A stretch of 64,000 bases of DNA. It comes from Litorisediminicola beolgyonensis. Lineage in GTDB: Bacteria; Pseudomonadota; Alphaproteobacteria; Rhodobacterales; Rhodobacteraceae. Both the position numbers and the translations under genes were made by a program. Below, piece by piece: positions 18,683 to 26,787 of the stretch. Position 1 is the stretch's first letter. Each line of letters opens with the position of its first letter. Location: positions 124,001 to 188,000 of the forward strand of contig NZ_JBHTMU010000001.1 in NCBI RefSeq assembly GCF_042679605.1, written 5' to 3'. The notes beneath the pieces were generated by a model that was not told the DNA's origin, did no database searches, and was given only the letters and a program-made list of their open reading frames with translations.

Positions 18683-19264
18683 TCAATACGGATTCTTCGG
18701 ATCGCGATCCTCGGAGAGCGTCTGATAGCCGCGCTTCATCAGAAGCTCGATGGCATCGGCGAGATGCACCTCGGCGATATTGTAATCGCCCCGGGCGACG
18801 CGGATGCGATGCGCCTCGATCATCACGTCGGCATGGCGGAACCCCTCGGGCGGCTCGAACCGGTAGCACGCGAGCTCGATCAGGAAGCCGAGCGGGTCCT
18901 TGAAGTAGATCGAATCCATGAAGCCGCGATCCTTGGGCCCCGAATGCGGAATGCCGCGCTCGTCGAGCCGCGTGACCGCCTGCGACCAGACCGCCTTGGA
19001 GACGTTGAATGCGATGTGATGCACGCAGCCCGGATCGGTGGGAGTGCGGTCATGCACCGGCTTGCGCTTCTCGTTCGAGAAGATCGTGATCAGCCGCCCG
19101 TCGCCGGGATCGAAATAGAGATGCCCCTCGTCGGGATTGTCGAGGTTCGGCTGATCGAAGATGAACGGCATCCCGAGCACGCCTTCCCAGAAGTCGATCG
19201 AGGTCTGGCGATCCGCCCCTGTCAGCGTGATGTGATGCACACCCTGTGTCGGAAGTTTCTGCAT
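18683..19264 (-). CDS. VOC family protein (glyoxalase/ring-cleavage dioxygenase fold)
   Basis: The 193-residue protein starts MQKLPTQGVHHITLTG and has the paired beta-alpha-beta modules of the vicinal-oxygen-chelate fold: GVHHITL, GCVHHIAFNV and DPLGFLIELACYRF supply the likely metal ligands (His, His, Glu). It resembles the LinE/glyoxalase-like dioxygenase group, but the reaction cannot be named. The ATG at 19264 has GGAGAGGAG upstream. A C-terminal helix of about 40 residues beyond the VOC fold is unusual. Confidence 0.82.
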   Translation of the reverse strand: MQKLPTQGVHHITLTGADRQTSIDFWEGVLGMPFIFDQPNLDNPDEGHLYFDPGDGRLITIFSNEKRKPVHDRTPTDPGCVHHIAFNVSKAVWSQAVTRLDERGIPHSGPKDRGFMDSIYFKDPLGFLIELACYRFEPPEGFRHADVMIEAHRIRVARGDYNIAEVHLADAIELLMKRGYQTLSEDRDPKNPY

Positions 19265-19365
19265 GACCGTCTCCTCTCCTTCCACTGTGCTGGAAAGAGT
19301 AGCGCAGGTCCGCGGAAGATCATCCAATGTTTTGGACTGGATGGGAAAACGGCTATCCTGGCGGC

Positions 19366-20088
19366 ATGCGATCCCGTCTTACGTCTCTCCTGTCCTGGAT
19401 CACCGCCGCCTGTCTCACGACGCAGGCCGCGGCGTCGGAGCTTTGCACCGAGGACGCGATGGTGGTGTTCGACGGCTCCGGGTCGATGGCGGAGATGGGC
19501 TTCAACCGGTTGGGCGAGCCGCGCATCTTCGAGGCGCGGCAGGCGATGCGCGATGCGCTGCCCGGGATCGCGGCGAACCGGCGGCTGGGCCTGGTGGTCT
19601 ACGGCCCCGGCAACGCGGGGCCCTGCGACAGCGTCGATCTGCGCTTCCGCCCGGTCTGGAACGCGGCGGGCCCGATCATCGGCGCGGTCGAGGCGCTCTG
19701 GCCCGCGGGCGCGACACCCCTGACCGATGCGGTGGCCGCCGCAGCCGAGGCGCTCGACTACCGCACCCAGCCCGGCGCGGTGGTGCTGATCACCGACGGG
19801 CGCGAGACCTGCGGGGGCGCGCCCTGCGTGCTCGCCGACGCGCTGGCCCGGGACGGCGCCGACCTGACCGTGCATGTGATCGGCTTCAAGGTCCTGTCCG
19901 AGCATTTCGACTGGACCCAGCCGCGCGCCGATACCCGGGCCGTCTCGACGGCGCGCTGCCTCGCGGATCGAACGGGGGGGCACTATGTCGATGCCCAGAC
20001 GGCGCAGGATCTGGTCGCGGCGCTCAGGATGACGCTCGGATGCCAGATCATCGGGCGGGTCGATCCGGTGCCCTTGCCCAAGAATTAA
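19366..20088 (+). CDS. secreted VWA-domain protein (first of a tandem pair)
   Basis: The 240-residue protein has a signal peptide (cleavage after QAAA, about residue 24). It then has a von Willebrand A domain with the MIDAS motif DGSGSM, a Thr in GATPLTDA, and LITDGRETC. Pairs of cysteines (ETCGGAPC and one in each end region) suggest disulfides in the periplasm. VWA domains bind ligands through a metal ion; nothing here tells which. The next gene encodes a paralogue of similar length. Confidence 0.85.
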   Translation: MRSRLTSLLSWITAACLTTQAAASELCTEDAMVVFDGSGSMAEMGFNRLGEPRIFEARQAMRDALPGIAANRRLGLVVYGPGNAGPCDSVDLRFRPVWNAAGPIIGAVEALWPAGATPLTDAVAAAAEALDYRTQPGAVVLITDGRETCGGAPCVLADALARDGADLTVHVIGFKVLSEHFDWTQPRADTRAVSTARCLADRTGGHYVDAQTAQDLVAALRMTLGCQIIGRVDPVPLPKN

Positions 20089-20213
20089 GCGCCCCCTGCG
20101 GCCTCCGCGCCGCGATCCCCACCCAAATTGCCGCAGTGCAGCATTTCGCTGACGGTGTTTTGACGGGCAGATGGCACGCTGATCCGTGGGAGGACCACCA
20201 TGGAGGCAATGCC

Positions 20214-20885
20214 ATGCTGAGATCCGCACTGACGTCACTGACCATCGCCGCGCTTCTTGCGTCACCCGCCTCGGCCGGGTGCTACGAAGACGCCATGCTT
20301 GTCCTCGATGCCTCGGGGTCGATGGCGGCGGCGGACATTCCGATCACCGGGCCGACGCGGCTCGATCACGCCAAATCCGCGCTTGCGAAAGTCCTGCCGG
20401 ACCTGCCCGAGGCCCGCCGGATGGGGCTCATGACCTACGGGGCGGGGCAGGAGACGAGCTGCGACACGGTGCGCCTCCGCGTCGCGCCGATGCCGCAATC
20501 CCAAGGCTCGATCCTGGCCGAGATCGGACGGCTGTCGCCCTCGGGCGGGACGCCGCTGGCCGACGCGGTCCGCAGTGCCGCCGAGGTTCTGGAGCACCGG
20601 GTGAACCCGGTGACGCTGGTCGTCCTGACCGATGGCGAGGACACTTGCGGCGGCGCGGTCTGTCACCTGGCCGAGACCCTTCGGGCCGAGGGGCGGGACA
20701 CGATCGTGCATGTGATCGGCTTCCGCATCCTCGAATCGCGCCACGGCGTCCCGCAGGCGTCGATCTCGCCGGGATGCCTCGCGGCGGAAACCGGCGGATA
20801 CGACCTGCGCGTCGACACCGCCGAGGAGCTGACCGAAGCGCTGAGCCGCACGCTGAGCTGCCCGTTGATCGCGTCGCTGGAGTGA
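20214..20885 (+). CDS. secreted VWA-domain protein (second of a tandem pair)
   Basis: A 223-residue paralogue of the preceding protein. The signal peptide ends at SPASA. The MIDAS motif is DASGSM, followed by SGGTPLADA and LTDGEDTCGGAVC. The two share the order LD/FDxSGSM, ETC-type cysteine loop, VHVIGF and a final TLxC-I segment, so they arose by duplication. The ATG at 20214 has GGAGG eight bases upstream; other nearby ATGs are out of frame. The spacing of 125 bases from the first gene allows cotranscription. Confidence 0.85.
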   Translation: MLRSALTSLTIAALLASPASAGCYEDAMLVLDASGSMAAADIPITGPTRLDHAKSALAKVLPDLPEARRMGLMTYGAGQETSCDTVRLRVAPMPQSQGSILAEIGRLSPSGGTPLADAVRSAAEVLEHRVNPVTLVVLTDGEDTCGGAVCHLAETLRAEGRDTIVHVIGFRILESRHGVPQASISPGCLAAETGGYDLRVDTAEELTEALSRTLSCPLIASLE

Positions 20886-20971
20886 CCGGGGCGCGAGAGG
20901 TGAGGCGTGGTGCCGATCGGGCAGCGTCTGCATGTGAATCGCGGCGCCCGTTTCGGCGGTCCTGAAAGGAA

Positions 20972-20998
20972 AAGGCCCCGCACGCGATGCGGGGCCTT
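20972..20998 (-). terminator. rho-independent terminator of the BMP operon
   Basis: AAGGCCCCGCA and TGCGGGGCCTT form a perfect 11-bp stem with a five-base loop. On the minus strand it is followed by TTTTCCTTT, suiting termination after the substrate-binding protein gene. It lies between convergent genes, so it may also stop plus-strand transcripts. Confidence 0.85.
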
Positions 20999-21022
20999 CC
21001 GTGTCTGCCGAGGCAGACAGGA

Positions 21023-22099
21023 TCAGTTGGGGATCTCGCCCGACAGACCCTCGACATAGAAGTCCATGCCCAGAAGGTCGCCATCCGAGGCGGTCTCGCC
21101 CTCGGCAAGCCAAACCGAGCCGTCCTGCTTGTTGATCGGTCCGGTGAACGGGTGATATTCGCCCGCCGCGATCTGGTCCTTGAGCGCCAGCGCCTCGGCC
21201 TTCACCTCCTCGGGCACGGTGTCCGAGATCTCGCCGATGCCGACCATGCCCGGGCCGATGCCGTCCCAGGTGTCGGTGCTTTCCCAGGTGCCGTCGATCA
21301 CCGCCTGAACGCGGTCGATATAGTAGGGCGCCCAGTTGTCGATGATCGACGAGACCCGCGGCTTCGGGGCGTATTCGGCCATGTCCGAGGCCTGGCCGAA
21401 GGTGATCACGTTGCCCGCTTCCTGAGCCGCGGCCTGGGGCGCGGTGGAATCGGTGTGCTGCAGGATCACGTCGGCGCCGTTCTCGATCAGGGCGCGGGCG
21501 GCGTCCGCCTCTTTCGCCGGATCGAACCACGTATAGGCCCAGACGACCGAGAACTCGACATCCGGGTTCACCTTCTTGGCGTGGAGATAGGCCGAGTTGA
21601 TGCCGCGGATGACCTCGGGGATCGGGAAGGACGCGATGTAGCCGATCTTGTTGGTCTCGGTCATCTTGCCCGCGATGTGGCCCTGGATCGCGCGACCCTC
21701 GTAGAAGCGCGCGGAATAGGTCGAGACGTTGGGCGTCTCGCGCTTGAAGCCGGTGGCGTGCTCGAACTTCACGTCGGGAAATTTCGCGGCGACGGCATTG
21801 GTCGGATCCATGTAGCCGAAGGACGTCGTGAAGATGATGTCCGCGCCCGACAGCGCCATCTGCGTGATCGCGCGCTCGGCGTCGGCGCCCTCGGGGACGC
21901 TTTCCTGGAAGACGGTCTCGACCTGGTCGCCGAGCGCCTCCTCGACCGCCTTGCGGCCCTGGTCGTGCTCGTAGGTCCAGCCGCCGTCGCCGACGGGTCC
22001 GACATAGATGAAGCCGGCCTTGACCTTGTCCTGGGCAAAGGCTGTCCCGGCGAGGCCGAGCGCCATCGCGGCGCTGGTCAAAAGAGTGCGTCTGAGCAT
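21023..22099 (-). CDS. BMP-family ABC transporter substrate-binding protein
   Basis: The 358-residue periplasmic protein has a signal peptide (MLRRTLLTSAAMALG..., cleavage after AFA). Typical BMP/PnrA segments follow: GFIYVGPVGDGGWTYEHDQG and IIFTTSFGYMD. Members of this group bind purine nucleosides or related bases for import. It is the last gene of the cluster after two permeases and the ATPase, and a strong terminator follows. Linkage to xdhABC suggests that a purine is the ligand. Confidence 0.9.
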   Translation of the reverse strand: MLRRTLLTSAAMALGLAGTAFAQDKVKAGFIYVGPVGDGGWTYEHDQGRKAVEEALGDQVETVFQESVPEGADAERAITQMALSGADIIFTTSFGYMDPTNAVAAKFPDVKFEHATGFKRETPNVSTYSARFYEGRAIQGHIAGKMTETNKIGYIASFPIPEVIRGINSAYLHAKKVNPDVEFSVVWAYTWFDPAKEADAARALIENGADVILQHTDSTAPQAAAQEAGNVITFGQASDMAEYAPKPRVSSIIDNWAPYYIDRVQAVIDGTWESTDTWDGIGPGMVGIGEISDTVPEEVKAEALALKDQIAAGEYHPFTGPINKQDGSVWLAEGETASDGDLLGMDFYVEGLSGEIPN

Positions 22100-22166
22100 G
22101 TAAGTCTCCCTGATACTCGTGTTCTGGACGGAGGTTCACCCGGGTTTTCCGGGAATGGCAAGGGGA

Positions 22167-23090
22167 TCAACCGCTGGCGTGGAACGGCCGTCCAAGCGAG
22201 GCGGGGGCCGCGTGGTGGCCACGGGCCGAGATGATGACGAGGACGATGATGGTCATAAGATAGGGCGAGGCCGAGAGCAGCGCGACCGGAACCGGCACGC
22301 CTGCCGCTTGCAGGTTGAGCTGCAGGACCGTGACGCCGCCGAAGAGATAGGCGCCGAGCGCGACGCGGCCCGCGCGCCAGGAGGCGAAGACGACGATGGC
22401 AAGCGCGATCCATCCCGCGCCCGCGGTCATGCCCTCGGTCCATTGCGGCACCCGGACGAGGCTAAGATAGGCCCCTCCAAGACCGGCGCAGGCCCCGCCG
22501 AAGAAGATCGCCATGAGCCGGATGCGGACGACCTTGTAGCCGAGCGCGTGCGCGGCCTCGTGGTTCTCGCCCACCGCGCGCAGGATGAGCCCGGGCCGGG
22601 TGTATTTCAGAAACGCCCAGACCGCGGCGGTCAGCGCCAGCGACAGGTAGACCATGATATCGTGCGAAAAGAGCATGCGCCCCAGGACCGGCAGGTCCGA
22701 AAGCGGCCCGAGATCGAGCTTGGGCAGCGTCGGGCTTTTCATCCCCTCGTAGGGTTTGCCGATCAGCGCCGAAAGCCCGAGCCCCACGAGCGTCAGCCCG
22801 AGGCCGGTCGCGACCTGGTTCGACAGCAGGAGTTGCGTGAGCACGCCAAAGCTCAGCGACAGCACCGCCGAGGCTAGCGCCGCGGCCAGGAAGCCCAAGC
22901 CCGGCGAGCCGGTATTGACGGCGACCGCGAAGCCCACGACCGCGCCGGTGATCATCATGCCCTCGACGCCCAGGTTCAGGACGCCCGCGCGCTCGACCAC
23001 CATCTCGCCGATGGCGGCGAAGAGGATCGGCGTCGCGGAGACCATGATGGAGGCGACGAGAAGGATCGGAGAGATCGAGGACAGGTCCAT
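22167..23090 (-). CDS. ABC transporter permease (nucleoside/purine, second subunit)
   Basis: A 307-residue permease of the branched-chain/nucleoside type with about eight to nine hydrophobic segments. It has ERAGVLNLGVEGMM, a signature of this group, near residue 33 and ILRAVGENHEAAHALGY as the coupling region. The frame is open to 23612, but the ATG at 23090 overlaps the stop of the first permease by one base and gives the normal length. With its partner it forms the inner-membrane channel of the importer. Confidence 0.88.
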   Translation of the reverse strand: MDLSSISPILLVASIMVSATPILFAAIGEMVVERAGVLNLGVEGMMITGAVVGFAVAVNTGSPGLGFLAAALASAVLSLSFGVLTQLLLSNQVATGLGLTLVGLGLSALIGKPYEGMKSPTLPKLDLGPLSDLPVLGRMLFSHDIMVYLSLALTAAVWAFLKYTRPGLILRAVGENHEAAHALGYKVVRIRLMAIFFGGACAGLGGAYLSLVRVPQWTEGMTAGAGWIALAIVVFASWRAGRVALGAYLFGGVTVLQLNLQAAGVPVPVALLSASPYLMTIIVLVIISARGHHAAPASLGRPFHASG

Positions 23091-24175
23091 CAGGCAGTGG
23101 CCCCCCGGCTCAGTCGGATGCGGAAATTGATCAGGACGTCGGTGGCCAGGAGGAAGAACAGAAGCATCCCCTGGAAGAGCTGGATCGACGCACCCGGCAC
23201 GCCCAGCATCAGCTGCGCAAGCTCGCCGCCGATATAGGTCAGCGCCATCAGGAGCCCGGCAAGCAGGATGCCCACTGGGTGGAGACGGCCGAGGAACGCG
23301 ACGATGATCGCGGTGAAGCCGTAGCCTGAGTTGAAATCGATGGAGATCTGGCCGGCGGGACCAGAGACCTCGAAGAGCCCGGCGAGACCCGCGAGCGCGC
23401 CCGCCGTGCCGAGACAGAAGATCACGATGGCCGAGGGGCGCACCCCGGCGAAGCGCGCCGCACGCGGTGCCTCTCCGGTCAGCCGGATGTTGAAGCCCTG
23501 GATGTGCCGGGTGAGAAGAACATAGGCGAAGATCACCGCGATGAAGGCGGCGACGACCCCCCAATGCATGCCGGTGCCCGCGATCAGCTCCCGGTTCGCG
23601 GCGGCCTCCCATTGCTGGAAATTGCGGCTGCCCGGGAAGCCCATGCCTTCGGGATTGCGCAGGAGGCCCGACGAGACCGAGGCGAGGATCGCCTCGGCGA
23701 CGTAGACGAGCATGAGCGAGACGAGGATCTCGTTGGTTCCGAAGCGCGTTTTCAGAAGCGCCGGGATCATTGCCCAGGCCCAGCCCCCGAGGGCGCCTGC
23801 TGCGACCATGAGCGGGAAGATCAGGACGCTGTCCGAAGGATAGAGCGCCAGCCCGGCTCCGGCGCCGCAGATCGCGCCGATGATGTACTGGCCCTCGGCG
23901 CCGATATTCCAGATGCCTGCGCGGAAGCCGAGCGAGAGGCCGATGGCGATCAGGATCAGCGGTCCGGCCTTCACCAGGAGCTGCGGCCGGGAGTAGTCGG
24001 CGAATTGCGGGTGGAAGAGCGGATCCCAGAAGATCGTGCGGATGGCCTCGAGCGGCGGCGTGCCGAGAAGCGCGAACATCAGCCCGCCGGTCAGCATGGT
24101 CAGAAGGACGGCGACGAGCGGCGTGGCAAGTGTCCAGCCGCGCGAGGGCTGCAGGCGTTTTTCGAGCCGGATCAT
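23090..24175 (-). CDS. ABC transporter permease (nucleoside/purine, first subunit)
   Basis: A 361-residue permease with about eight to nine hydrophobic segments. The signature GIWNIGAEGQYIIGA lies near residue 85 and FNIRLTGEAPRAARFAG is the likely EAA-type coupling loop. It is longer than its partner because of an N-terminal extension with one membrane segment, usual for this subunit. It is separated from the ATPase gene by 90 bases that contain two hairpins, and joined to the second permease by a one-base overlap. Confidence 0.88.
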   Translation of the reverse strand: MIRLEKRLQPSRGWTLATPLVAVLLTMLTGGLMFALLGTPPLEAIRTIFWDPLFHPQFADYSRPQLLVKAGPLILIAIGLSLGFRAGIWNIGAEGQYIIGAICGAGAGLALYPSDSVLIFPLMVAAGALGGWAWAMIPALLKTRFGTNEILVSLMLVYVAEAILASVSSGLLRNPEGMGFPGSRNFQQWEAAANRELIAGTGMHWGVVAAFIAVIFAYVLLTRHIQGFNIRLTGEAPRAARFAGVRPSAIVIFCLGTAGALAGLAGLFEVSGPAGQISIDFNSGYGFTAIIVAFLGRLHPVGILLAGLLMALTYIGGELAQLMLGVPGASIQLFQGMLLFFLLATDVLINFRIRLSRGATA

Positions 24176-24195
24176 GAGCTTGTGCTCCGGCAGAC

Positions 24196-24214
24196 GATTT
24201 CCGAACCGGAAATC
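24196..24214. repeat. REP-like hairpin (first of pair)
   Basis: GATTTCCG and CGGAAATC form an 8-bp stem around AAC, between two genes of one operon. Its core TTTCCGAACCGGAAA is the reverse complement of the core of the next hairpin. Confidence 0.7.
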
Positions 24215-24216
24215 GC

Positions 24217-24239
24217 GCGTTTTCCGGTTCGGAAAACGC
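24217..24239. repeat. REP-like hairpin (second of pair)
   Basis: GCGTTTTCCG and CGGAAAACGC form a 10-bp stem around GTT, two bases after the first hairpin and in the opposite sense. Inside an operon such a pair may protect or destabilise part of the mRNA, giving different ATPase and permease levels. Confidence 0.7.
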
Positions 24240-24265
24240 CTGCGCGGTTGGGGCGCGTGTCGCGA

Positions 24266-25783
24266 TCAGGCATGGGCCACCTCCATATCATGCGCGCCGC
24301 CCATCATCAGGCCGATCTTCTCGATCGACAGGTCCGCTACAGGGCGCGTGTCGGAGAGGCGCCCTTCGTTCAGCGCACCGAACCGGTCGGAGATCTCCAT
24401 GAGTTCGTCTAGATCCTGGCTGATGACCACGATCGCCGCCCCCTCGGCCGCGAGATCGAGAAGCGCTTGCCGGATCGCCGCCGCCGCCGCCGCGTCGACT
24501 CCCCAGGTCGGCTGGTTCACCACCAGAACCTCGGGTCGCTGCAGGACCTCGCGTCCGATCACGTATTTCTGCAGATTGCCGCCCGACAGCGCCCGCGCCG
24601 CGGTGCCGGGCGAGGGGGTGCGCACGTCGAAGCGCTCGATGACCCGCTCGGCGAAGCTCTTCGCCCCCGACCAGTCGACAAAGCCGTTCTTGACCAGCTT
24701 CTCGCGCCGCGCGCCGGTCAGGACCGCGTTCTCGATCAGGCTCATATTGGGCGCCGCGGCATGTCCGAGCCGCTCTTCCGGCGCGGTGAGCAGCCCTGCA
24801 TCTCGCCGCGCAACCGGGCTCTCGCGGCTGACATCGCGGCCCTTGAGCGTGACCGTCCCGGCAGCGCTCGTGCGCTCGCCGGAGAGCACCGCCAGTAGCT
24901 CGTCCTGCCCGTTCCCGGCAACGCCGCCGATGCCCAGGACCTCGCCCTCGCGGATCTCGAAGCTGACGTCGCGGAGCGGCGTGCCGAAGGCGCCGGGTGC
25001 GGAGAGGCTCAGGTTCCGGACTGACAGGGCCACCTCGCCGGTCTTGTGTGCGCGCGCTTCGGGCGTGGCGAAACTGGCGCCGACCATCATCTCGGCCAAT
25101 TCACGCGCCGACGCTTCGCGCGGCGTGCAGGTCGCCACCTTTTTCCCGAGGCGCAGGATCGTCGCGGTGTCGCAGAGCGCGCGGATCTCCTCGAGCTTGT
25201 GGGAGATGTAGAGGATCGACCGGCCTTCGGATTTCAGCTTGCGCAGGGTCTCGAAGAGGATCTCGACCTCTTGCGGGGTCAGCACCGAGGTCGGCTCGTC
25301 CATGATCAGAAGGCGCGGCTCCTGCAGGAGGCAGCGGATGATCTCGACCCGCTGTCGTTCGCCCGCCGAGAGCGTGCCCGCCTGGCGTGCCGGGTCGAGC
25401 GGCAGGCCGTAGGCCTCGGAGACCTCGCGGATGCGGCGCGACAACTCGCGCGCGGGCGGCGGGGTCTCCATTCCGAGGGCCACGTTCTCGGCGACCGAAA
25501 GCGCGTCGAAGAGCGAGAAATGCTGGAACACCATCGCCACCCCGGCGCTGCGGGCCGCGGAGGGCTGGCTGGGCGCAAAGCCTTCGCCTGCAAGCGTCAT
25601 CGTGCCGCTGTCCGGTGCGACGAGCCCGTAGATCATCTTGACGAGCGTCGATTTCCCGGCGCCGTTCTCGCCGAGCAGCGCGTGGATCTCGCCCATACCG
25701 ATGTCGAAGGAGACATCGTCATTGGCGATCACGCCGGGATAGGCCTTGGTCAGGCCCCTGAGGCTGAGCAGTGGGTCGGCCAC
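24266..25783 (-). CDS. ABC transporter ATP-binding protein (two ATPase domains)
   Basis: The 505-residue protein holds two ABC domains in tandem. The first has Walker A GENGAGKST (about residue 39), signature LSAGERQRVEI and Walker B LLIMDEPTSVL. The second has a degenerate Walker A (GGVAGNGQDEL), signature LSGGNLQKYVI and VLVVNQPTWGVD, with Asn in place of Asp/Glu at Walker B. This asymmetry is normal for YufO/RbsA-like ATPases. It energises purine or nucleoside uptake with the two permeases. Its first 34 bases overlap the xdhC end. Confidence 0.9.
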   Translation of the reverse strand: MADPLLSLRGLTKAYPGVIANDDVSFDIGMGEIHALLGENGAGKSTLVKMIYGLVAPDSGTMTLAGEGFAPSQPSAARSAGVAMVFQHFSLFDALSVAENVALGMETPPPARELSRRIREVSEAYGLPLDPARQAGTLSAGERQRVEIIRCLLQEPRLLIMDEPTSVLTPQEVEILFETLRKLKSEGRSILYISHKLEEIRALCDTATILRLGKKVATCTPREASARELAEMMVGASFATPEARAHKTGEVALSVRNLSLSAPGAFGTPLRDVSFEIREGEVLGIGGVAGNGQDELLAVLSGERTSAAGTVTLKGRDVSRESPVARRDAGLLTAPEERLGHAAAPNMSLIENAVLTGARREKLVKNGFVDWSGAKSFAERVIERFDVRTPSPGTAARALSGGNLQKYVIGREVLQRPEVLVVNQPTWGVDAAAAAAIRQALLDLAAEGAAIVVISQDLDELMEISDRFGALNEGRLSDTRPVADLSIEKIGLMMGGAHDMEVAHA

Positions 25784-26691
25784 GGGTTGCGCGCTCCTGT
25801 CGTCACGGTTTCAAGAAGCCGCGCGGCGGTGCCGACGGCAATGGCCTGGGGGTGCTTTCCGAGCGATTTTTGCCCGATCGGACAGCGAATGCGGTCGATT
25901 TCGGCGGCGCTATGCCCGAGATCGCCCAGGCGCTTGCGGAACCGCGCCCATTTGGTGTCCGACCCGATCAGCCCTGCGCTGGCGAAGCCGTGGGTCAGCG
26001 CCGCGTGGCAGAGGGCCAGATCGGTCGCGTGGCTGTAGGTCAGGATGAGGTGATGCGCGCTCTGCGGCGCGCGGGGCATGACGCGCTCGGGCACCGCGGC
26101 GGGCAAAGCGCTGACGCGGTAGGGCAGAGGATCCGGGAACCGCTCGGGCGCGGTGTCGATCCAGGTCAGGTCCAGATCCGGGATCGGGGCGAGCACGTCT
26201 ATGAGCGCGCGTCCGACATGTCCGGCGCCCCAGATCCAGACCGGCACCGTGGCCCGCGTGACCGGCTCCACCATCCAGCCGTCCAGAAGCTGCGGTTCAG
26301 GGCGGTCGCCGCGCGCGCGCGCTGCGTCGAGACGGCGCGCGACCGAGAGCGGCCGCGGCTCGGGGCCGCGGGCGACGATATCGGTCCCTGCGAGTTCGGC
26401 CAGACGCCCGGCCGTCCAGTGCTCGGTCAGAAGCGTGACATGACCGCCGCAGCATTGGCCCAAGGCGGGTCCCAGCGGATGATGGGTCAGACCCTGGTGG
26501 CTCAGCGCCCGGGCCGCGGCTTCGTATTCCAGGCGTCCGCCCCCGATCGTGCCGGATTGCCCGCCCGGCCAGACCAGCATCGCGGCGCCGGTCTCGCGCG
26601 GGACGGAGCCGCGGGTCGCGGCCACGACGACGCGGGCGACGGTGCCGTGTCGCTCAACGGCGGCGGCGAGGGCGGCGAGGTCGAAGCTCAT
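25750..26691 (-). CDS. xdhC: xanthine dehydrogenase accessory protein XdhC
   Basis: The 313-residue chaperone inserts the sulfurated molybdenum cofactor into XdhB. The N-terminal XdhC domain has VVVAATRGSVPRETGAAMLV and IGGGRLEYEA; QCCGG marks the conserved cysteine segment. A Rossmann-like part has WIWGAGHVGRAL. It lies between xdhB (96 bases upstream, with a dispersed repeat in the gap) and the ABC ATPase (34-base overlap). This overlap ties purine oxidation to purine uptake in one transcript. Confidence 0.92.
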   Translation of the reverse strand: MSFDLAALAAAVERHGTVARVVVAATRGSVPRETGAAMLVWPGGQSGTIGGGRLEYEAAARALSHQGLTHHPLGPALGQCCGGHVTLLTEHWTAGRLAELAGTDIVARGPEPRPLSVARRLDAARARGDRPEPQLLDGWMVEPVTRATVPVWIWGAGHVGRALIDVLAPIPDLDLTWIDTAPERFPDPLPYRVSALPAAVPERVMPRAPQSAHHLILTYSHATDLALCHAALTHGFASAGLIGSDTKWARFRKRLGDLGHSAAEIDRIRCPIGQKSLGKHPQAIAVGTAARLLETVTTGARNPWPTHCSASGA

Positions 26692-26735
26692 CGGTGCGTG
26701 GCTCCGGAGCGGAGCGCTGACGGCTGGGACAGTAT

Positions 26736-26758
26736 GCGTATTTGGAAAAAGAAGAAGC
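26736..26758 (+). repeat. dispersed repeat (GCGTATTTGGAAAAAGAAG... copy A)
   Basis: A 23-base copy of an element also present at 35807-35829, inverted at 35851-35873 and inverted, with one change, at 55267-55289. It lies in the gap between xdhB and xdhC. Read along the operon strand it is T-rich (CTTCTTCTTTTTCC). Confidence 0.8.
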
Positions 26759-26787
26759 GCAAAGAGGGGCGCGTGGAGAGGGCGTCG

